NCBI GenBank assembly: GCA_944386785.1
Contig: CALXCM010000008.1
Location: 1-38,589 of the forward strand
DNA: 38,589 bases
Direction of reading: 5' to 3'
From: an uncultured Clostridia bacterium
GTDB lineage: Bacteria; Bacillota; Clostridia; TANB77; CAG-508
In this document: positions 26,076 through 35,620 of the stretch, piece by piece
Layout: each line of letters starts with the position of its first letter
Numbering within the stretch: the first letter of the stretch is position 1
Notes under the pieces: model-generated
Databases searched by the model: none
Seen by the model: only the letters and a program-made list of their open reading frames with translations
Told to the model about the DNA's origin: nothing
Program-made: the position numbers and the translations under genes

Positions 26076-27309
26076 TTATCCATGTATTTGAAACATGTCT
26101 TTTCCTTCGCCACATACTGGACATACCCAATCATCTGGCAAATCTTCAAATGATGTTCCTGGCTTTATACCAGCTTTTTCATTTCCGAATTTTGGATTAT
26201 ATATATATTTACATTGTGTACATTCATACATTTGATTAGCAGAACCTTTTTCTGCCTTGAAGTTTTTGTATCCCAATCCTAGAGCTACTATTACCATAAG
26301 TAAAAATGATAATGCTTTCCATATTCCACTATCTATTAATATTACCGCAAATATTCCAAATGTTGCACTTATTCCATATAATATTAATACAGCTTGTTTT
26401 TGACTAAATCCTTTAGAAACTATCCTATGATGTAAATGTCCTTTATCTGCTTTAAATATTGCTTTTATTGATTTTCCTTTAATTAGTCTTCTAATTATTG
26501 CCCATAAAGTATCAAATATTGGAAGTCCTAAAACAATTAGTGGTAAAACTATAACTGCTATTGTATATGTTTTTGCAACTCCAAGTATTGATATTATTGA
26601 TAATGAATAACCTAAAAAGTTTGAGCCAGTATCTCCTATAAATGTTTTTGCTGGTGTGAAATTAAATGGTAAAAATCCAACTAGTGAACCAGCTAATGCT
26701 GCAATTAAAATTATTGATACTAATGGAGAACCATTAAGTACAAATATTATAAGTAATGATACTGCAGATATTACAGATATTCCTGCAGATAAACCATCTA
26801 ATCCATCTATTAGGTTTATTGCATTTGTAACCCCAACAATCCATAAGATTGTTAAGACTATAGATAATGTTTCATTTAATTGAATATCATTAAAAAAAGG
26901 CACATCTTCTATTCTTATTCCAAATATAACTGCAATTACTGCTCCTGCTACTTGAGCTATTAGCTTAGTTATTGGTTTTATTGGTTTTATATCATCTACA
27001 ACACATACTATGCCTATTACCAAAATTCCGTAGTAACATTCCTAAAAGTTTTTTTCCATATTGGTCTGCATCAAATAAATTAATTGTATTTTCCATACTC
27101 ATTACAATTAATAAATAGGTAACTGCTACTAAAAATCCTGCAATTACTGCTGGCCCTCCAAATTTTGGCATTGATCTTTTGTGCATTCTTCTTTCATCTT
27201 TTGGTACATCTACTGCACCTATTTTATGGGCTAACTTTATAGTATATGGTGTTGCCATAAATGTTACAATAAATGCTAGCAAAAATGCTATTGCTACATC
27301 TCCCCACAT
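26076..27309 (-). CDS. tagO: TagO/WecA-type undecaprenyl-phosphate sugar-1-phosphate transferase fused to rubredoxin, with one +1 CGG site
   Basis: 410 residues after skipping C27030. The first ~355 residues are a multi-pass GT4/MraY-superfamily enzyme that moves GlcNAc-1-phosphate or a similar sugar to undecaprenyl phosphate. Seen: [53 protein letters not shown] and the HLHH motif (KGHLHHRIV). The last ~52 residues are an in-frame rubredoxin: C-x2-C ([10 protein letters not shown]), [12 protein letters not shown] and C-x2-C ([12 protein letters not shown]), a full iron site. There is no ribosome binding site before the rubredoxin Met, so it is a true fusion as read. Without the shift only 105 residues are made. 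Starts 13 bases after rpiB. Confidence 0.9.
27027..27030 (-). other. CGGA +1 site in tagO
   Basis: Context ATG TTA CTA CGGA ATT TTG. Skipping C27030 gives M-L-L-G-I-L-V-I-G (Gly94), the glycine-rich helix before the VVDD metal motif. Confidence 0.88.
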
Positions 27310-27322
27310 AAGGCAAGCCCTC

Positions 27323-27769
27323 CTATTTCATGTTTTTGTCTTCTATTTTATTTATTAAATTTATTCTTTCCTTATGTCTTCCACCTTCAAATTCAGTTGC
27401 AAGCCACATTCTTAAAATACATATTGCGTCATTTACTGTTACATCATCTGCCCCTATTGCTAAAACATTACTATCATTATGCATTCTAGAATATTTTGCT
27501 GTAAATTCATCATGACATAAAGCACATCTTATACCTTTAAATTTGTTTGCAACAATTGACATTCCTATTCCTGAACGACAAATTAATATTCCTTTATCAC
27601 ATTTATTTTCTTGTACTTCTTTTGAAACTTCCTCTGCAATGTTTGGATAGTCTACACTTTCTTCACTTTTACATCCTAAATCTTTATATTTTATCTCTTT
27701 TTCATCTAAATATTTTTTTATTTCTTCTTTTAATTTATATCCTCCATGGTCACTACCTATTGCTATCAT
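27323..27769 (-). CDS. rpiB: Ribose-5-phosphate isomerase B (RpiB/LacA family)
   Basis: 148 residues from the ATG at 27769, which has GGAGGG 7 bases upstream; an earlier TTG lies at the edge of that G-run. The family start MIAIGSDHGGYKLKEEIKKY, the catalytic Cys in LICRSGIGMSIVANKFKGIR and the RMHNDSNVLAIGAD motif are present. Most RpiB have C-G-T-G-I-G here, so C-R-S-G-I-G is a variant; its Arg is CGT. It interconverts ribose-5-phosphate and ribulose-5-phosphate. First gene of the rpiB-tagO-hslO-ppaC run. Confidence 0.9.
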   Translation of the reverse strand: MIAIGSDHGGYKLKEEIKKYLDEKEIKYKDLGCKSEESVDYPNIAEEVSKEVQENKCDKGILICRSGIGMSIVANKFKGIRCALCHDEFTAKYSRMHNDSNVLAIGADDVTVNDAICILRMWLATEFEGGRHKERINLINKIEDKNMK

Positions 27770-27842
27770 TTGAAATCCCTCCAATCTATATTATAATATA
27801 ACATAAGTTTTTATATAATACAATAAATTGTTGCAAATTTAC

Positions 27843-27871
27843 TTGATTTTTAGCGAAGTTTATGGTAAAAT
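27843..27871 (+). promoter_or_regulatory. Promoter of rpsT
   Basis: TTGATT, 17-base spacer, TAAAAT, giving a leader of about 40 bases before the ATG at 27919. Confidence 0.75.
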
Positions 27872-27918
27872 ATTTTGTGTTAAAATGTTATTATAGACTA
27901 AAGGAGGTGCCAAGAGGA

Positions 27919-28185
27919 ATGCCAAATATTAAATCAGCAAAAAAGAGAGTTAAAGTAATTGAAAAGAAAACTTTAAGAAATAATATGATAAAATCTGGAT
28001 ATAAATCAGCAGTTAAAAAATTCGAAGCTGCAATAGAAGCTGGAAATATGGAAGAAGCAAAAACTTTATTTGCAGAAGCTACTAAAAAAATAGATCAAGC
28101 TTGTTCAAAAGGAGTTATTGTTAAAAACACAGCTGCTAGAAAAAAATCTAGTTTATCAAAAAAATTAAATGCAGCTATGGCTTAA
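27919..28185 (+). CDS. rpsT: 30S ribosomal protein S20
   Basis: 88 residues from the ATG at 27919. This start gives the standard [20 protein letters not shown] head and has AAGGAGGTG upstream; a longer frame to 27862 would put the promoter inside the gene. The C-terminal [20 protein letters not shown] is the S20 signature binding the 16S 5' domain. Single-gene transcript between its own promoter and terminator. Confidence 0.97.
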   Translation: MPNIKSAKKRVKVIEKKTLRNNMIKSGYKSAVKKFEAAIEAGNMEEAKTLFAEATKKIDQACSKGVIVKNTAARKKSSLSKKLNAAMA

Positions 28186-28216
28186 GCAAAAATAAAGATT
28201 ATGCATAGTTTTTATT

Positions 28217-28246
28217 AAAGATATTACATTTTGTTGTAATATCTTT
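28217..28246 (+). terminator. Terminator of rpsT
   Basis: Perfect 12-base stem AAAGATATTACA (28217-28228) / TGTAATATCTTT (28235-28246), then ATTTTTATATTTTT. Confidence 0.92.
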
Positions 28247-28337
28247 ATTTTTATATTTTTAACCCTCTTTTTTCTGGTATCAATTTCCATTGTTTTTAAC
28301 ATTTTTTCATGCTAATATTTATATAGTGAGGTGTATT

Positions 28338-28589
28338 ATGATAAAAGTTTTGAAAAATAATTTTAAAAATTTTGATAAAATTACAAATAAAATATTAAAA
28401 AATGGACTTAAATTTTGTTTTGCACTATGCATAATTTCAGTTTTTATTTTACTTACATATATTTTAATATTTAAATCTTCTTATTTATATTACATAGGAA
28501 TTAATTTATTTAAATTTAGCTTAATTTTTGGAATTGAATTTATAATTTGTAGTTTTGTTGTAGATAAAATAAAAAAACAGTTAATTTGA
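28338..28589 (+). CDS. Small two-helix membrane protein of unknown function
   Basis: 83 residues from the ATG at 28338, preceded by GAGGTG at suitable spacing. A basic N-terminal helix (MIKVLKNNFKNFDKITNKIL) is followed by two hydrophobic helices at about residues 26-48 and 55-75, and a short basic tail. Similar small proteins occur in Clostridia beside spore or ribosomal genes, but I know no function. The upstream region has CATGCTA, which resembles a forespore sigma -10 element, without a convincing -35, so this is only a hint. A REP-like element starts 9 bases after the stop. Confidence 0.6.
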   Translation: MIKVLKNNFKNFDKITNKILKNGLKFCFALCIISVFILLTYILIFKSSYLYYIGINLFKFSLIFGIEFIICSFVVDKIKKQLI

Positions 28590-28597
28590 GAAAAAGA

Positions 28598-28662
28598 GGG
28601 ACGGAGCAAAATCGTCTCATTTTTCCTTTTTTTGTAAGAATGAGATATTTTTGCTCCGTCCC
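28598..28662. repeat. REP-like element 4, long inverted repeat with GGGACGGAGCAAAA
   Basis: Left arm 28598-28622 (GGGACGGAGCAAAAT then TCTCATT), right arm 28639-28662 (AATGAGA then TTTTTGCTCCGTCCC); 16-base loop. The outer 14 bases pair perfectly. It lies between convergent genes, where it may act as terminator. Shares GGGACGGAGCA with element 1. Confidence 0.7.
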
Positions 28663-28670
28663 TTCTTGTC

Positions 28671-30111
28671 TTATTTTTTTAATTCTTCTAAAAACATTTG
28701 ATTAAGCATCTTTGGATTTGCTTTTCCTTTTGTTTCTTTCATAGCTTGTCCTACTAAAAATCCTAATGCTCTATCTTTTCCTGCTTTGTAGTCTACTATT
28801 GATTGTGGGTTTGCTTCTAATATTTTTAAAACAATTTTCTTGATTTCTCCTTCATCAGATATTTGAATCCAACCTTTTTCTTTTATTATTTCTTCTGGGT
28901 CTTTTGGGTTTTCAAATAGTTCTTCTAATACTTTTTTTCCTATACTTGAACTAATTGTTCCCTTATCTATTAATATTATTAATTTTCCAAGTTCTTCAGG
29001 TGTAAATGGAATTTCTTTTGCATCTAGTTCTTTTTCATTTAGTATTCTTGATACATCTGATATTATCCAATTGTTTACTGCTTTTGGATTGTTACAAACT
29101 TTTATTGTTTCTTCAAATAAATCTGATAAATATCTAGATGATGTTAATATTTTAGCATCTTTTCCGAGATAATTTATATTCTTCTAAATATCTCTTTTTT
29201 CTACTTTCTGGAAGCTCTGGCAGATTGTTTTTAATGTTTTCAATATATTCTTCTGATAAGTTTATTGCTACTAAATCTGGATCTGGAAAATATCTATAAT
29301 CATCTGCATTTTCCTTATTTCTCATAGGGAATGTTTTCCCTGATACATCATCCCATCTTAAAGTTTCTTGTTCTATTGTTCCCCCATTTTCTAGCACTTC
29401 TATTTGTCTTTCTACTTCATAGTCTATTTCTCTTACAATACTTCTAAATGAGTTCATATTTTTTGTTTCTGTACGAGTTCCTAGTTTTGTTTCTCCTTTT
29501 TTTCTAACAGAAACATTGACATCTGCCCTTAGTGAACCTTCTTCCATTTTACAATCAGATACTTCTATATATTCTAGTATAGATTTTATCTTTTTTAAAT
29601 ATTCTTCCGCTTCTTTACTACTTCTAATATCTGGCTCTGATACAATCTCAATTAATGGAACTCCTGCTCTATTTAAATCAACTAAAGCTCCTCCTTGTAA
29701 ATCATCATGATTAAGTTTTCCTGCATCTTCTTCAATATGTATTCTTGTTATTCCAATTTTCTTTTCTTTGCCATCTACATCTATATTTACATATCCATGT
29801 TCACATAGAGGTTTGTCATATTGAGAAATTTGATAAGATTTTGGTAGGTCTGGATAGAAATAGTTTTTTCTATCATTTTTACTTTGTCTTGCTATTTCAC
29901 AATTTGTAGCAAGGCCTGCTTTTACTGCATATTCTACAACTTTTTCATTTAAAACAGGTAGAGTTCCTGGCATAGCTGTACAAATTGGACACACATGAGT
30001 ATTTGGTTCTGCTCCAAAACCTGTTGGACATGAACAAAATATTTTTGTTTTTGTTGATAATTCGCTATGAACTTCTAAACCTATAATTACTTCATAATCT
30101 TCTCTTGACAT
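28671..30111 (-). CDS. gatB: Asp-tRNA(Asn)/Glu-tRNA(Gln) amidotransferase subunit B, with one +1 CGG site
   Basis: 479 residues after skipping C29166, the normal size. GatB is the kinase and tRNA-binding subunit that activates mischarged tRNA for amidation. Seen are [20 protein letters not shown], the zinc-site cysteines CSCPTGFG and [27 protein letters not shown] and, in the frame after the shift, the C-terminal YqeY-like tail domain ending [15 protein letters not shown]. Without the shift the protein ends at 319 residues, lacking the tRNA-binding tail. It starts 24 bases after gatA with AGGAGG-type binding site. Confidence 0.93.
29163..29166 (-). other. CGGA +1 site in gatB
   Basis: Context TAT AAA TTA TCT CGGA AAA GAT GCT. 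Skipping C29166 gives Y-K-L-S-G-K-D-A-K (Gly316), at the start of the tail domain; the family position is variable. Unshifted reading gives CGG AAA AGA TGC TAA. Confidence 0.87.
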
Positions 30112-30135
30112 TTATTTTCCTCCTAAAAACTCTTG

Positions 30136-31608
30136 TTAGCTATTTTTAAATTCTGGTTTATATTTTTCTCTAAATTTAAATTTTTGTTCAAATGTATATG
30201 CAGCATTTAATATTGTTTCTTCTTGAAATTTATTTCCTATTAATTGCATACCTATTGGCATATTATTACTATCTACTCCGCAAGGAATTGATATTCCTGG
30301 AAGCCCTGCTATATTTACTGATACTGTACAAATATCTGATAAATACATTTGTAATGGATCACTTGTTTTTTCTCCTATTTTAAATGCTACTGTTGGAGAT
30401 GTTGGAGTAAGTATTACATCATATTTTTCAAATGCTTTATCAAATTCATTCATAACTAATGTACGAACTTTTTGAGCTTTTTTGTAATATGCATCATAAT
30501 ATCCTGATGATAATACATATGTTCCAAGAATTATTCTTCTTTTTACTTCATCCCCAAATCCTTCACTTCTTGATTTTTTGAATAACTCGTTTAAATCTTT
30601 ATAATCTTTTGCTCTATATCCATATCTTATTCCATCAAACCTTCCTAAGTTTGAACTTGCTTCTGCACATGCAATTATATAATATGTAGCTAGAGAATAT
30701 TTTGCAACATCTAATGATATTTCTTCTACTGTTGCTCCTAAATCTTTATATATTTTAATTGCTTCTTCTATTTTTTCTTTTACTTCTTTATTTGTTCCTT
30801 CTGCTAAAAATTCTTTTGGAACCCCTATTTTTAATCCTTTTACATCATTTTTTAGGGCTTTTACATAGTCTTTTTTAGGCATATCTACTGATGTTGTATC
30901 TTTTTTGTCATGTCCTGCAATTATATTTAACAAAATTGCACTATCTTTTACATCTTTTGTTATTGGCCCTATTTGGTCTAATGATGATGCAAATGCTACT
31001 AATCCATATCTTGAAACTAGTCCATAAGTTGGTTTTAATCCGACTACACCACAAAAACTTGCAGGTTGTCTAATAGAACCTCCTGTGTCTGAACCTAGTG
31101 CCCATGGTACCATTCCTGCTGCTACTGCTGCAGCTGACCCTCCTGAAGAACCTCCTGGAACTCTTTCTAAATTCCATGGATTTCTTGTCTTTTTAAAATA
31201 TGAATGTTCAGTAGAACCTCCCATTGCAAATTCATCCATATTTAATTTTCCTAAATTTATTAAGTTTTCTTCATTTAATTTTTCGATTACTGTTGCATCA
31301 TATGGAGATACAAAATTTTCTAACATTTTTGAACTACATGTTGTTTTAATTCCTTTTGTACACATATTATCTTTTATTCCTATTGGAATTCCTGCCAATC
31401 TATTTTTTATTTCTCCATTATCTATTTTTTCTTGTATATCATCTAATTTATTTAAAGCTTCTTTATCTAATATAGTTACAAAAGCTTTAACTTCATCTTC
31501 TTTTTCATTTATTCTATCTATATATGCATTTAATATTTCTTTTCTAGTTAATTCTTTATTTTCTAGTTTTTCTACAAGCTCATGTACACTTAAGTCTGTT
31601 ATATTCAT
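30136..31608 (-). CDS. gatA: Asp-tRNA(Asn)/Glu-tRNA(Gln) amidotransferase subunit A
   Basis: 490 residues. Amidase-signature glutaminase that supplies ammonia for GatB. The Ser-cisSer-Lys triad aligns by number with the well-studied enzyme: Lys79 (IPIGIKDN), Ser154 ([11 protein letters not shown]) and Ser178 ([11 protein letters not shown]). The [10 protein letters not shown] segment follows. GTC GGA and TGC GGA occur here with CGG out of frame. Second gene of gatCAB, which makes Gln-tRNA and Asn-tRNA in bacteria lacking the direct synthetases. Confidence 0.97.
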   Translation of the reverse strand: MNITDLSVHELVEKLENKELTRKEILNAYIDRINEKEDEVKAFVTILDKEALNKLDDIQEKIDNGEIKNRLAGIPIGIKDNMCTKGIKTTCSSKMLENFVSPYDATVIEKLNEENLINLGKLNMDEFAMGGSTEHSYFKKTRNPWNLERVPGGSSGGSAAAVAAGMVPWALGSDTGGSIRQPASFCGVVGLKPTYGLVSRYGLVAFASSLDQIGPITKDVKDSAILLNIIAGHDKKDTTSVDMPKKDYVKALKNDVKGLKIGVPKEFLAEGTNKEVKEKIEEAIKIYKDLGATVEEISLDVAKYSLATYYIIACAEASSNLGRFDGIRYGYRAKDYKDLNELFKKSRSEGFGDEVKRRIILGTYVLSSGYYDAYYKKAQKVRTLVMNEFDKAFEKYDVILTPTSPTVAFKIGEKTSDPLQMYLSDICTVSVNIAGLPGISIPCGVDSNNMPIGMQLIGNKFQEETILNAAYTFEQKFKFREKYKPEFKNS

Positions 31609-31634
31609 GATATTTCCTCCCTTATATTTTACAT

Positions 31635-31922
31635 TTAATTTAATACTTTTGGTATTTTGTACATGTTTCTATCTTTACTTGGAGCATTTTCAAGTAACAT
31701 TTCTTTATTTTCAAAATCTTTTACTTCATCTTTTCTAAATACATTTTCTGCTTTATTTGAACCTACTGTTATATCTAAATTATTAGTATTAGCATTATTT
31801 ACTATATCTGCAAAATTTAAGATTTCTTCTAAGTTTTTAGCATATTTATCTATTTCATTTTCTTTTATCTCTAAACTTGCTAAGTTTGCAATATGCAATA
31901 TTTCTTCTTTACTTATTTTCAT
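31635..31922 (-). CDS. gatC: Asp-tRNA(Asn)/Glu-tRNA(Gln) amidotransferase subunit C
   Basis: 95 residues if the ATG at 31922 is used; an ATG nine bases earlier (31931) is directly abutted by AAAGGA, so the second has the better spacing. GatC is the small clamp joining GatA and GatB. The family pattern [20 protein letters not shown] at the head and the tail [20 protein letters not shown] with [15 protein letters not shown] are complete. First gene of gatCAB. Confidence 0.95.
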   Translation of the reverse strand: MKISKEEILHIANLASLEIKENEIDKYAKNLEEILNFADIVNNANTNNLDITVGSNKAENVFRKDEVKDFENKEMLLENAPSKDRNMYKIPKVLN

Positions 31923-31960
31923 TTTTTTCATTCCTTTTTTATATATTTTTCACAACATAT

Positions 31961-31989
31961 ATTATATACTTTTTTAAATAAAAAAACAA
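31961..31989 (-). promoter_or_regulatory. Promoter of gatCAB, overlapping the rplL terminator
   Basis: Minus strand TTGTTT, 17-base spacer, TATAAT. The -35 box is formed by the last bases of the terminator stem and its T-run. Confidence 0.6.
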
Positions 31990-32007
31990 GCCTCAAATGG
32001 CTTGTTT
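31984..32007 (-). terminator. Terminator of the rpmG-rplL operon
   Basis: AAACAAGCC (31984-31992) / GGCTTGTTT (31999-32007), loop TCAAAT, followed on the minus strand by TTTTTATTT. Confidence 0.9.
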
Positions 32008-32030
32008 CTCAATATTTTAGCTTTTAAAAA

Positions 32031-32402
32031 TTATTGTAATTCAATAACTGCTCCAACTTCTGTAAATTTAGCTTTTAAGTCTTCAGCTTCTTCTTTAGAA
32101 ACTCCTTCTTTAACTGTTTTTGGTGCTCCATCTACTAAGTCTTTAGCTTCTTTTAATCCTAATCCTGTAGCATCTCTTACTACTTTGATTACTTTAATTT
32201 TTTGATCTCCAGCTTCTTTTAAAACAACATTGAATGATGTTTTTTCTTCAGCTGCTGCAGCTCCTGCTGCTCCTCCAGCTGCTGGTGCAGCTGCTGCTAC
32301 TGCAGATACTCCATATTTTTCTTCTATAGCTTTTACTAAGTCATTTAATTCAACAACTGTTAAGCTGTCGATTTCTTCGATTAATTTTTCTATTTTTTCC
32401 AT
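32031..32402 (-). CDS. rplL: 50S ribosomal protein L7/L12
   Basis: 123 residues. N-terminal dimerisation helix ([20 protein letters not shown]), Ala/Gly-rich hinge (about 35-52) and the C-terminal factor-binding domain with [20 protein letters not shown] and [15 protein letters not shown]. Forms the stalk that recruits translation factors. Last gene of its operon; AGGAGG upstream. Confidence 0.98.
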   Translation of the reverse strand: MEKIEKLIEEIDSLTVVELNDLVKAIEEKYGVSAVAAAAPAAGGAAGAAAAEEKTSFNVVLKEAGDQKIKVIKVVRDATGLGLKEAKDLVDGAPKTVKEGVSKEEAEDLKAKFTEVGAVIELQ

Positions 32403-32468
32403 TTTAATATCCTCCTAAAATTTTATTTTAATTTTGAATTTTAAAGTTTAATTCTAACTTTTTTTAAA

Positions 32469-33062
32469 TTATTCAGCTTGTGCTGATTCTTCTGTTTTTG
32501 CTTCTTCAGCATTATTTTCTTGTGCTGGTTCTTCTGCTGGAACTGAAACTGTTACTTTTTCTCCAGCTTCTTCTTTTTGTTTTTTAACTTCGTTTAATGC
32601 AACAGCAACTTTTGAAATATTTGATAATAATGCTCCAGCAAGCATTGATAGTAATGTTTCTCTTGATGGTAATTTTGCTAAAGTGATTATTTCTTCAGCT
32701 GTCATTACTTTTCCATCAATAACTCCACCTTTGATTTTATAGAATTCATTTGCTTTTGTGAAGTTATATATTACTTTTGATGGTTCTAAATAATCTTCAT
32801 TACTTAATATAACTGCTGTTGGTCCTACTAATTTGTCTTCTAGTCCTTCTATTCCTGCTTCTTGTAATGCTCTTCTTGTTATGTTGTTTTTAATAACTCT
32901 GGCATTTGCGTTTGCATTTCTTAAGTTTCTTCTTAATTCAGTATCTCCTTCAACTGTGATTCCTCTATAGTCTGTTAAAAGGATTAATTTAGCTTCTTTC
33001 ATTTCTGCTGCTAATTTTGATACTTCTTCTTTCTTTTGGTTTAGTATTTTTTCACTTGCCAT
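32469..33062 (-). CDS. rplJ: 50S ribosomal protein L10
   Basis: 197 residues from the ATG at 33062; an upstream GTG (33074) is part of the AGGAGGTG binding site and is rejected. L10 anchors the L7/L12 stalk. Seen are LILLTDYRGITVEGDTELRR, ARVIKNNITRRALQEAG and the family's helical C-terminus; an acidic Glu/Ala-rich tail of ~30 residues (PAEEPAQENNAEEAKTEESA) extends beyond the usual length. Preceded by an L10 leader with attenuator. Confidence 0.96.
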   Translation of the reverse strand: MASEKILNQKKEEVSKLAAEMKEAKLILLTDYRGITVEGDTELRRNLRNANANARVIKNNITRRALQEAGIEGLEDKLVGPTAVILSNEDYLEPSKVIYNFTKANEFYKIKGGVIDGKVMTAEEIITLAKLPSRETLLSMLAGALLSNISKVAVALNEVKKQKEEAGEKVTVSVPAEEPAQENNAEEAKTEESAQAE

Positions 33063-33080
33063 TTGTATTTTCACCTCCTA

Positions 33081-33204
33081 AAAGTTTATACATTGTTTTT
33101 ATTTTTAAAATTAAAAACTCTTTTCATATCCAATCCGAGATATAAAAAGAGTAATTCTATCTTATACCTCGGTAGGACTTATTTTGCCTACTGTCTTTGG
33201 CTAA
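33081..33204 (-). promoter_or_regulatory. L10 leader (ribosomal protein autoregulatory element)
   Basis: Between rplA and rplJ. On the minus strand it has AGCCAAAGACAGTAGGCA and CCTACCGAGGTA, which form the conserved helix and L10-L12 binding kink of the Firmicutes L10 leader, followed by an intrinsic terminator (33105-33152). Free L10-L12 complex is expected to bind here and reduce rplJ-rplL expression. Confidence 0.8.
33105..33152 (-). terminator. Attenuator terminator within the L10 leader
   Basis: Stem ACTCTTTTCATATC (33117-33130) / GATATAAAAAGAGT (33139-33152) with one mismatch; T-run on the minus strand after the stem. Confidence 0.8.
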
Positions 33205-33207
33205 TAT

Positions 33208-33891
33208 TTATTTTTGATTAATGAAAACACTTGGTCCCATTGTTGTTGCTATAGCAACGCTTCTTATGTATTGTCCTTTTGCTGCTGCTGGTTTTGCTTT
33301 GATTATAGCATTCATGATTACTTCGTAGTTTTCTAATAATTTGTCAGCTCCAAATGAAACTTTTCCAAATCCTAAGTGGATTATGTTGTTTTTATCTAAT
33401 CTGTATTCAACTTTACCAGATTTAATTTCATTTATTGCTTTAGTTACATCCATTGTAACTGTTCCTGATTTTGGGTTTGGCATTAATCCTTTTGGTCCTA
33501 ATACTTTACCTAATCTTCCTACAACACCCATCATATCTGGTGTTGCAACTACTACATCATAATCAAACCAACCATCGTTTTGAATTTTTGGAATTAATTC
33601 TTCTGCTCCAACAAAGTCTGCTCCTGCTTTTTTAGCTTCGTCAGCTTTAGGTCCTTTAGCAAACACTAATACTTTTTGTGTTTTACCTGTACCATTTGGA
33701 AGTACTACTGTACCTCTTACTTGTTGGTCAGCATGTTTTGAGTCAACTCCTAATTTAACATGTAATTCAACTGTTTCGTCGAATTTTGGCTTTGGCATTT
33801 TTTCAATAATGTCTAAAGCTTCTTTTGCGTCATATTCTTTAGTTTTATCAACTAATTTTACGCTTTCTGCATATCTTTTAGATAGCTTCAT
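33208..33891 (-). CDS. rplA: 50S ribosomal protein L1
   Basis: 227 residues from the ATG at 33891, which has GGAGG 8 bases upstream; a longer frame to 33939 is an artefact of the open leader. L1 lies at the E-site stalk. Motifs: [60 protein letters not shown] and the ending TMGPSVFIN, all typical. Confidence 0.98.
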   Translation of the reverse strand: MKLSKRYAESVKLVDKTKEYDAKEALDIIEKMPKPKFDETVELHVKLGVDSKHADQQVRGTVVLPNGTGKTQKVLVFAKGPKADEAKKAGADFVGAEELIPKIQNDGWFDYDVVVATPDMMGVVGRLGKVLGPKGLMPNPKSGTVTMDVTKAINEIKSGKVEYRLDKNNIIHLGFGKVSFGADKLLENYEVIMNAIIKAKPAAAKGQYIRSVAIATTMGPSVFINQK

Positions 33892-33978
33892 ATTTCTTAC
33901 CTCCTTTGGTTCTAACAAGCTTAAAATAAGCTCTCCCAATAAAATTTATTTATAAATATTTAAAATATTTATCTAAAA

Positions 33979-34407
33979 TTATTCTGTAACTACTACACCC
34001 ATTGATCTAGCAGTTCCTTCAACCATGCTCATAGCTGTTTCTATTGAAGCAGCATTTAGGTCTGGCATTTTTTGTTCTGCAATTTCTTTTACTTGTGCTT
34101 TTGTTATTTTAGCAACTTTATCTTTATTTGGTTTTCCTGAACCTTTTTGGATTTTAATTGCTTTTTTGATTAATACTGCAACTGGTGGCACTTTAGTAAT
34201 GAATTCAAATGATTTATCTTTATAAACAGTAATAACTACTGGGATAATCATTCCAGGTTGATTTGCTGTTCTATCATTAAATTCTTTTACGAATTGCATA
34301 ATGTTTACACCACTTGAACCTAATGCTGGTCCTACTGGTGGAGCTGGTGTTGCTTTTCCAGCTTCTATTTGTAATTTAATTATATTTGATACTTCTTTTT
34401 CTGCCAT
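33979..34407 (-). CDS. rplK: 50S ribosomal protein L11
   Basis: 142 residues. [20 protein letters not shown] at the N-terminus, [19 protein letters not shown] and the C-terminal rRNA-binding domain ([30 protein letters not shown]). It binds the GTPase-associated centre of 23S rRNA. Between nusG and rplA, the standard order. Confidence 0.98.
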   Translation of the reverse strand: MAEKEVSNIIKLQIEAGKATPAPPVGPALGSSGVNIMQFVKEFNDRTANQPGMIIPVVITVYKDKSFEFITKVPPVAVLIKKAIKIQKGSGKPNKDKVAKITKAQVKEIAEQKMPDLNAASIETAMSMVEGTARSMGVVVTE

Positions 34408-34433
34408 TTTAATGGCACCTCCTTAAAATTTGC

Positions 34434-34970
34434 TTATTTGATTTTTTGTACTTGTGAAAATTCTAATTCAACTGGTGTTTCTCTACCAAACATTGAAACT
34501 AAAACTTTTACTTTATGTTTTTCTTTATTTATTTCTTGAACTGTTCCTACAAAACCTTCAAATGGACCATTTATAACTTGTACTTGTTCATTTACATCAT
34601 AATCCACATTTACTGGAACATCTTCAAATCCCATATTTCTAATTTCTTCATCTGTTAATGGAATTGGGTCTGTTCCTGAACCAACAAATCCTGTAACTCC
34701 TCTAGTATTTCTTACAATATACCAAGTTTGTTCTGTTACAATCATTTTGATTAAAACATATCCTGGAAAAACTTTTTTTAAATTTGTTTTTCTTTTTCCA
34801 TCTTTTATTTCAATTTGTTCTTCCATAGGAACTATTATATCAAAAAAATAGTCTTCTAATTCTCTGTTTTTAATTGTGTTCTCTAAATCTTTTTTTACTT
34901 TATTTTCATAGCCAGAATAAGTATGGACTACATACCATCTTGCTACCATGTCATAATCTTTTTGAGACAT
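34434..34970 (-). CDS. nusG: Transcription elongation/termination factor NusG
   Basis: 178 residues. NGN domain with [20 protein letters not shown] and [33 protein letters not shown], then a KOW domain ([20 protein letters not shown]). It binds RNA polymerase and couples it to translation. AAGGAGG precedes the ATG. Confidence 0.97.
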   Translation of the reverse strand: MSQKDYDMVARWYVVHTYSGYENKVKKDLENTIKNRELEDYFFDIIVPMEEQIEIKDGKRKTNLKKVFPGYVLIKMIVTEQTWYIVRNTRGVTGFVGSGTDPIPLTDEEIRNMGFEDVPVNVDYDVNEQVQVINGPFEGFVGTVQEINKEKHKVKVLVSMFGRETPVELEFSQVQKIK

Positions 34971-34990
34971 CTTTTTAGCCTCCTTATTAA

Positions 34991-35383
34991 TTACTCAGCA
35001 GTAGTATTTTCTGCTTCTTGATTTTCTGTTTGATTAGAGTCTACTGTATTTTCTGAAGAAGTATTTTCTCCAGATGCTTCAGTGTTTTCTGTAGATGTAT
35101 TTTCAGTTGTTTGGTTTTCAGTATTTGTTTCTTCCATAGTTGTAACAAATCCTTTTATTTTATCTACACCTTGTTTATTTATAGCCTCAAAACTTAAATC
35201 TAATACAAAAACAATTGCAGCTGTTATTAATACTATAACAATAACTGCTGTTGTATTGTTTACTAATTGTTTTGGTGTTGGCCAAATTACTCTTTTTAGT
35301 TCTGCTTTAAAGTCTTTGAAAAAACTTTTTTTATTTTTAGTATTTTCTTTTTTGTTTGTTTTTACTTCTTTTTTCTTAGCCAT
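34991..35383 (-). CDS. secE: Preprotein translocase SecE with a long acidic C-terminal tail
   Basis: 130 residues. The SecE core is normal: a basic head, the amphipathic segment [20 protein letters not shown] with the conserved W-P-T, and one transmembrane helix (about 44-65). Small bacterial SecE proteins are usually 60-75 residues and end soon after the helix. Here about 50 further residues follow (80-130), almost wholly Glu, Thr, Asn, Ser and Gln with repeated T-E-N units, predicted on the outer face of the membrane. Codon use matches the neighbours, so the tail seems native. Confidence 0.93.
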   Translation of the reverse strand: MAKKKEVKTNKKENTKNKKSFFKDFKAELKRVIWPTPKQLVNNTTAVIVIVLITAAIVFVLDLSFEAINKQGVDKIKGFVTTMEETNTENQTTENTSTENTEASGENTSSENTVDSNQTENQEAENTTAE

Positions 35384-35412
35384 TTTATATCCTCCTTAAA
35401 ATAGCTTATTTT

Positions 35413-35577
35413 TTATTTTGTCTCTTTATGTGTTGTACGCTTTTTGCAGAATTTGCAATATTTAACGATTTCTAGTCTATCTGTGTTATTTCTTTTATTT
35501 TTTGATGTCATATAATTTCTTCTTTTACATTCTGTACATTCTAATGTAATATTTTCTCTTGGTCCTTTTGCTGCCAT
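35413..35577 (-). CDS. rpmG: 50S ribosomal protein L33, zinc-binding form
   Basis: 54 residues, ATG at 35577 with GGAGGTG upstream. Reads [20 protein letters not shown] at the head; Cys14/Cys17 and Cys41/Cys44 form the zinc site of the C+ type L33, used when zinc is ample. First gene of the rpmG-secE-nusG-rplK-rplA-rplJ-rplL operon, with a consensus promoter. Confidence 0.96.
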   Translation of the reverse strand: MAAKGPRENITLECTECKRRNYMTSKNKRNNTDRLEIVKYCKFCKKRTTHKETK

Positions 35578-35620
35578 TTAAATACACCTCCGAATTTTAC
35601 CTTTTTCTTTTAAACGATGT

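Noticed and set aside
28290..28337. Longer start for the small membrane protein at 28290
   Set aside because: The upstream part has no binding site, while the ATG at 28338 follows GAGGTG.
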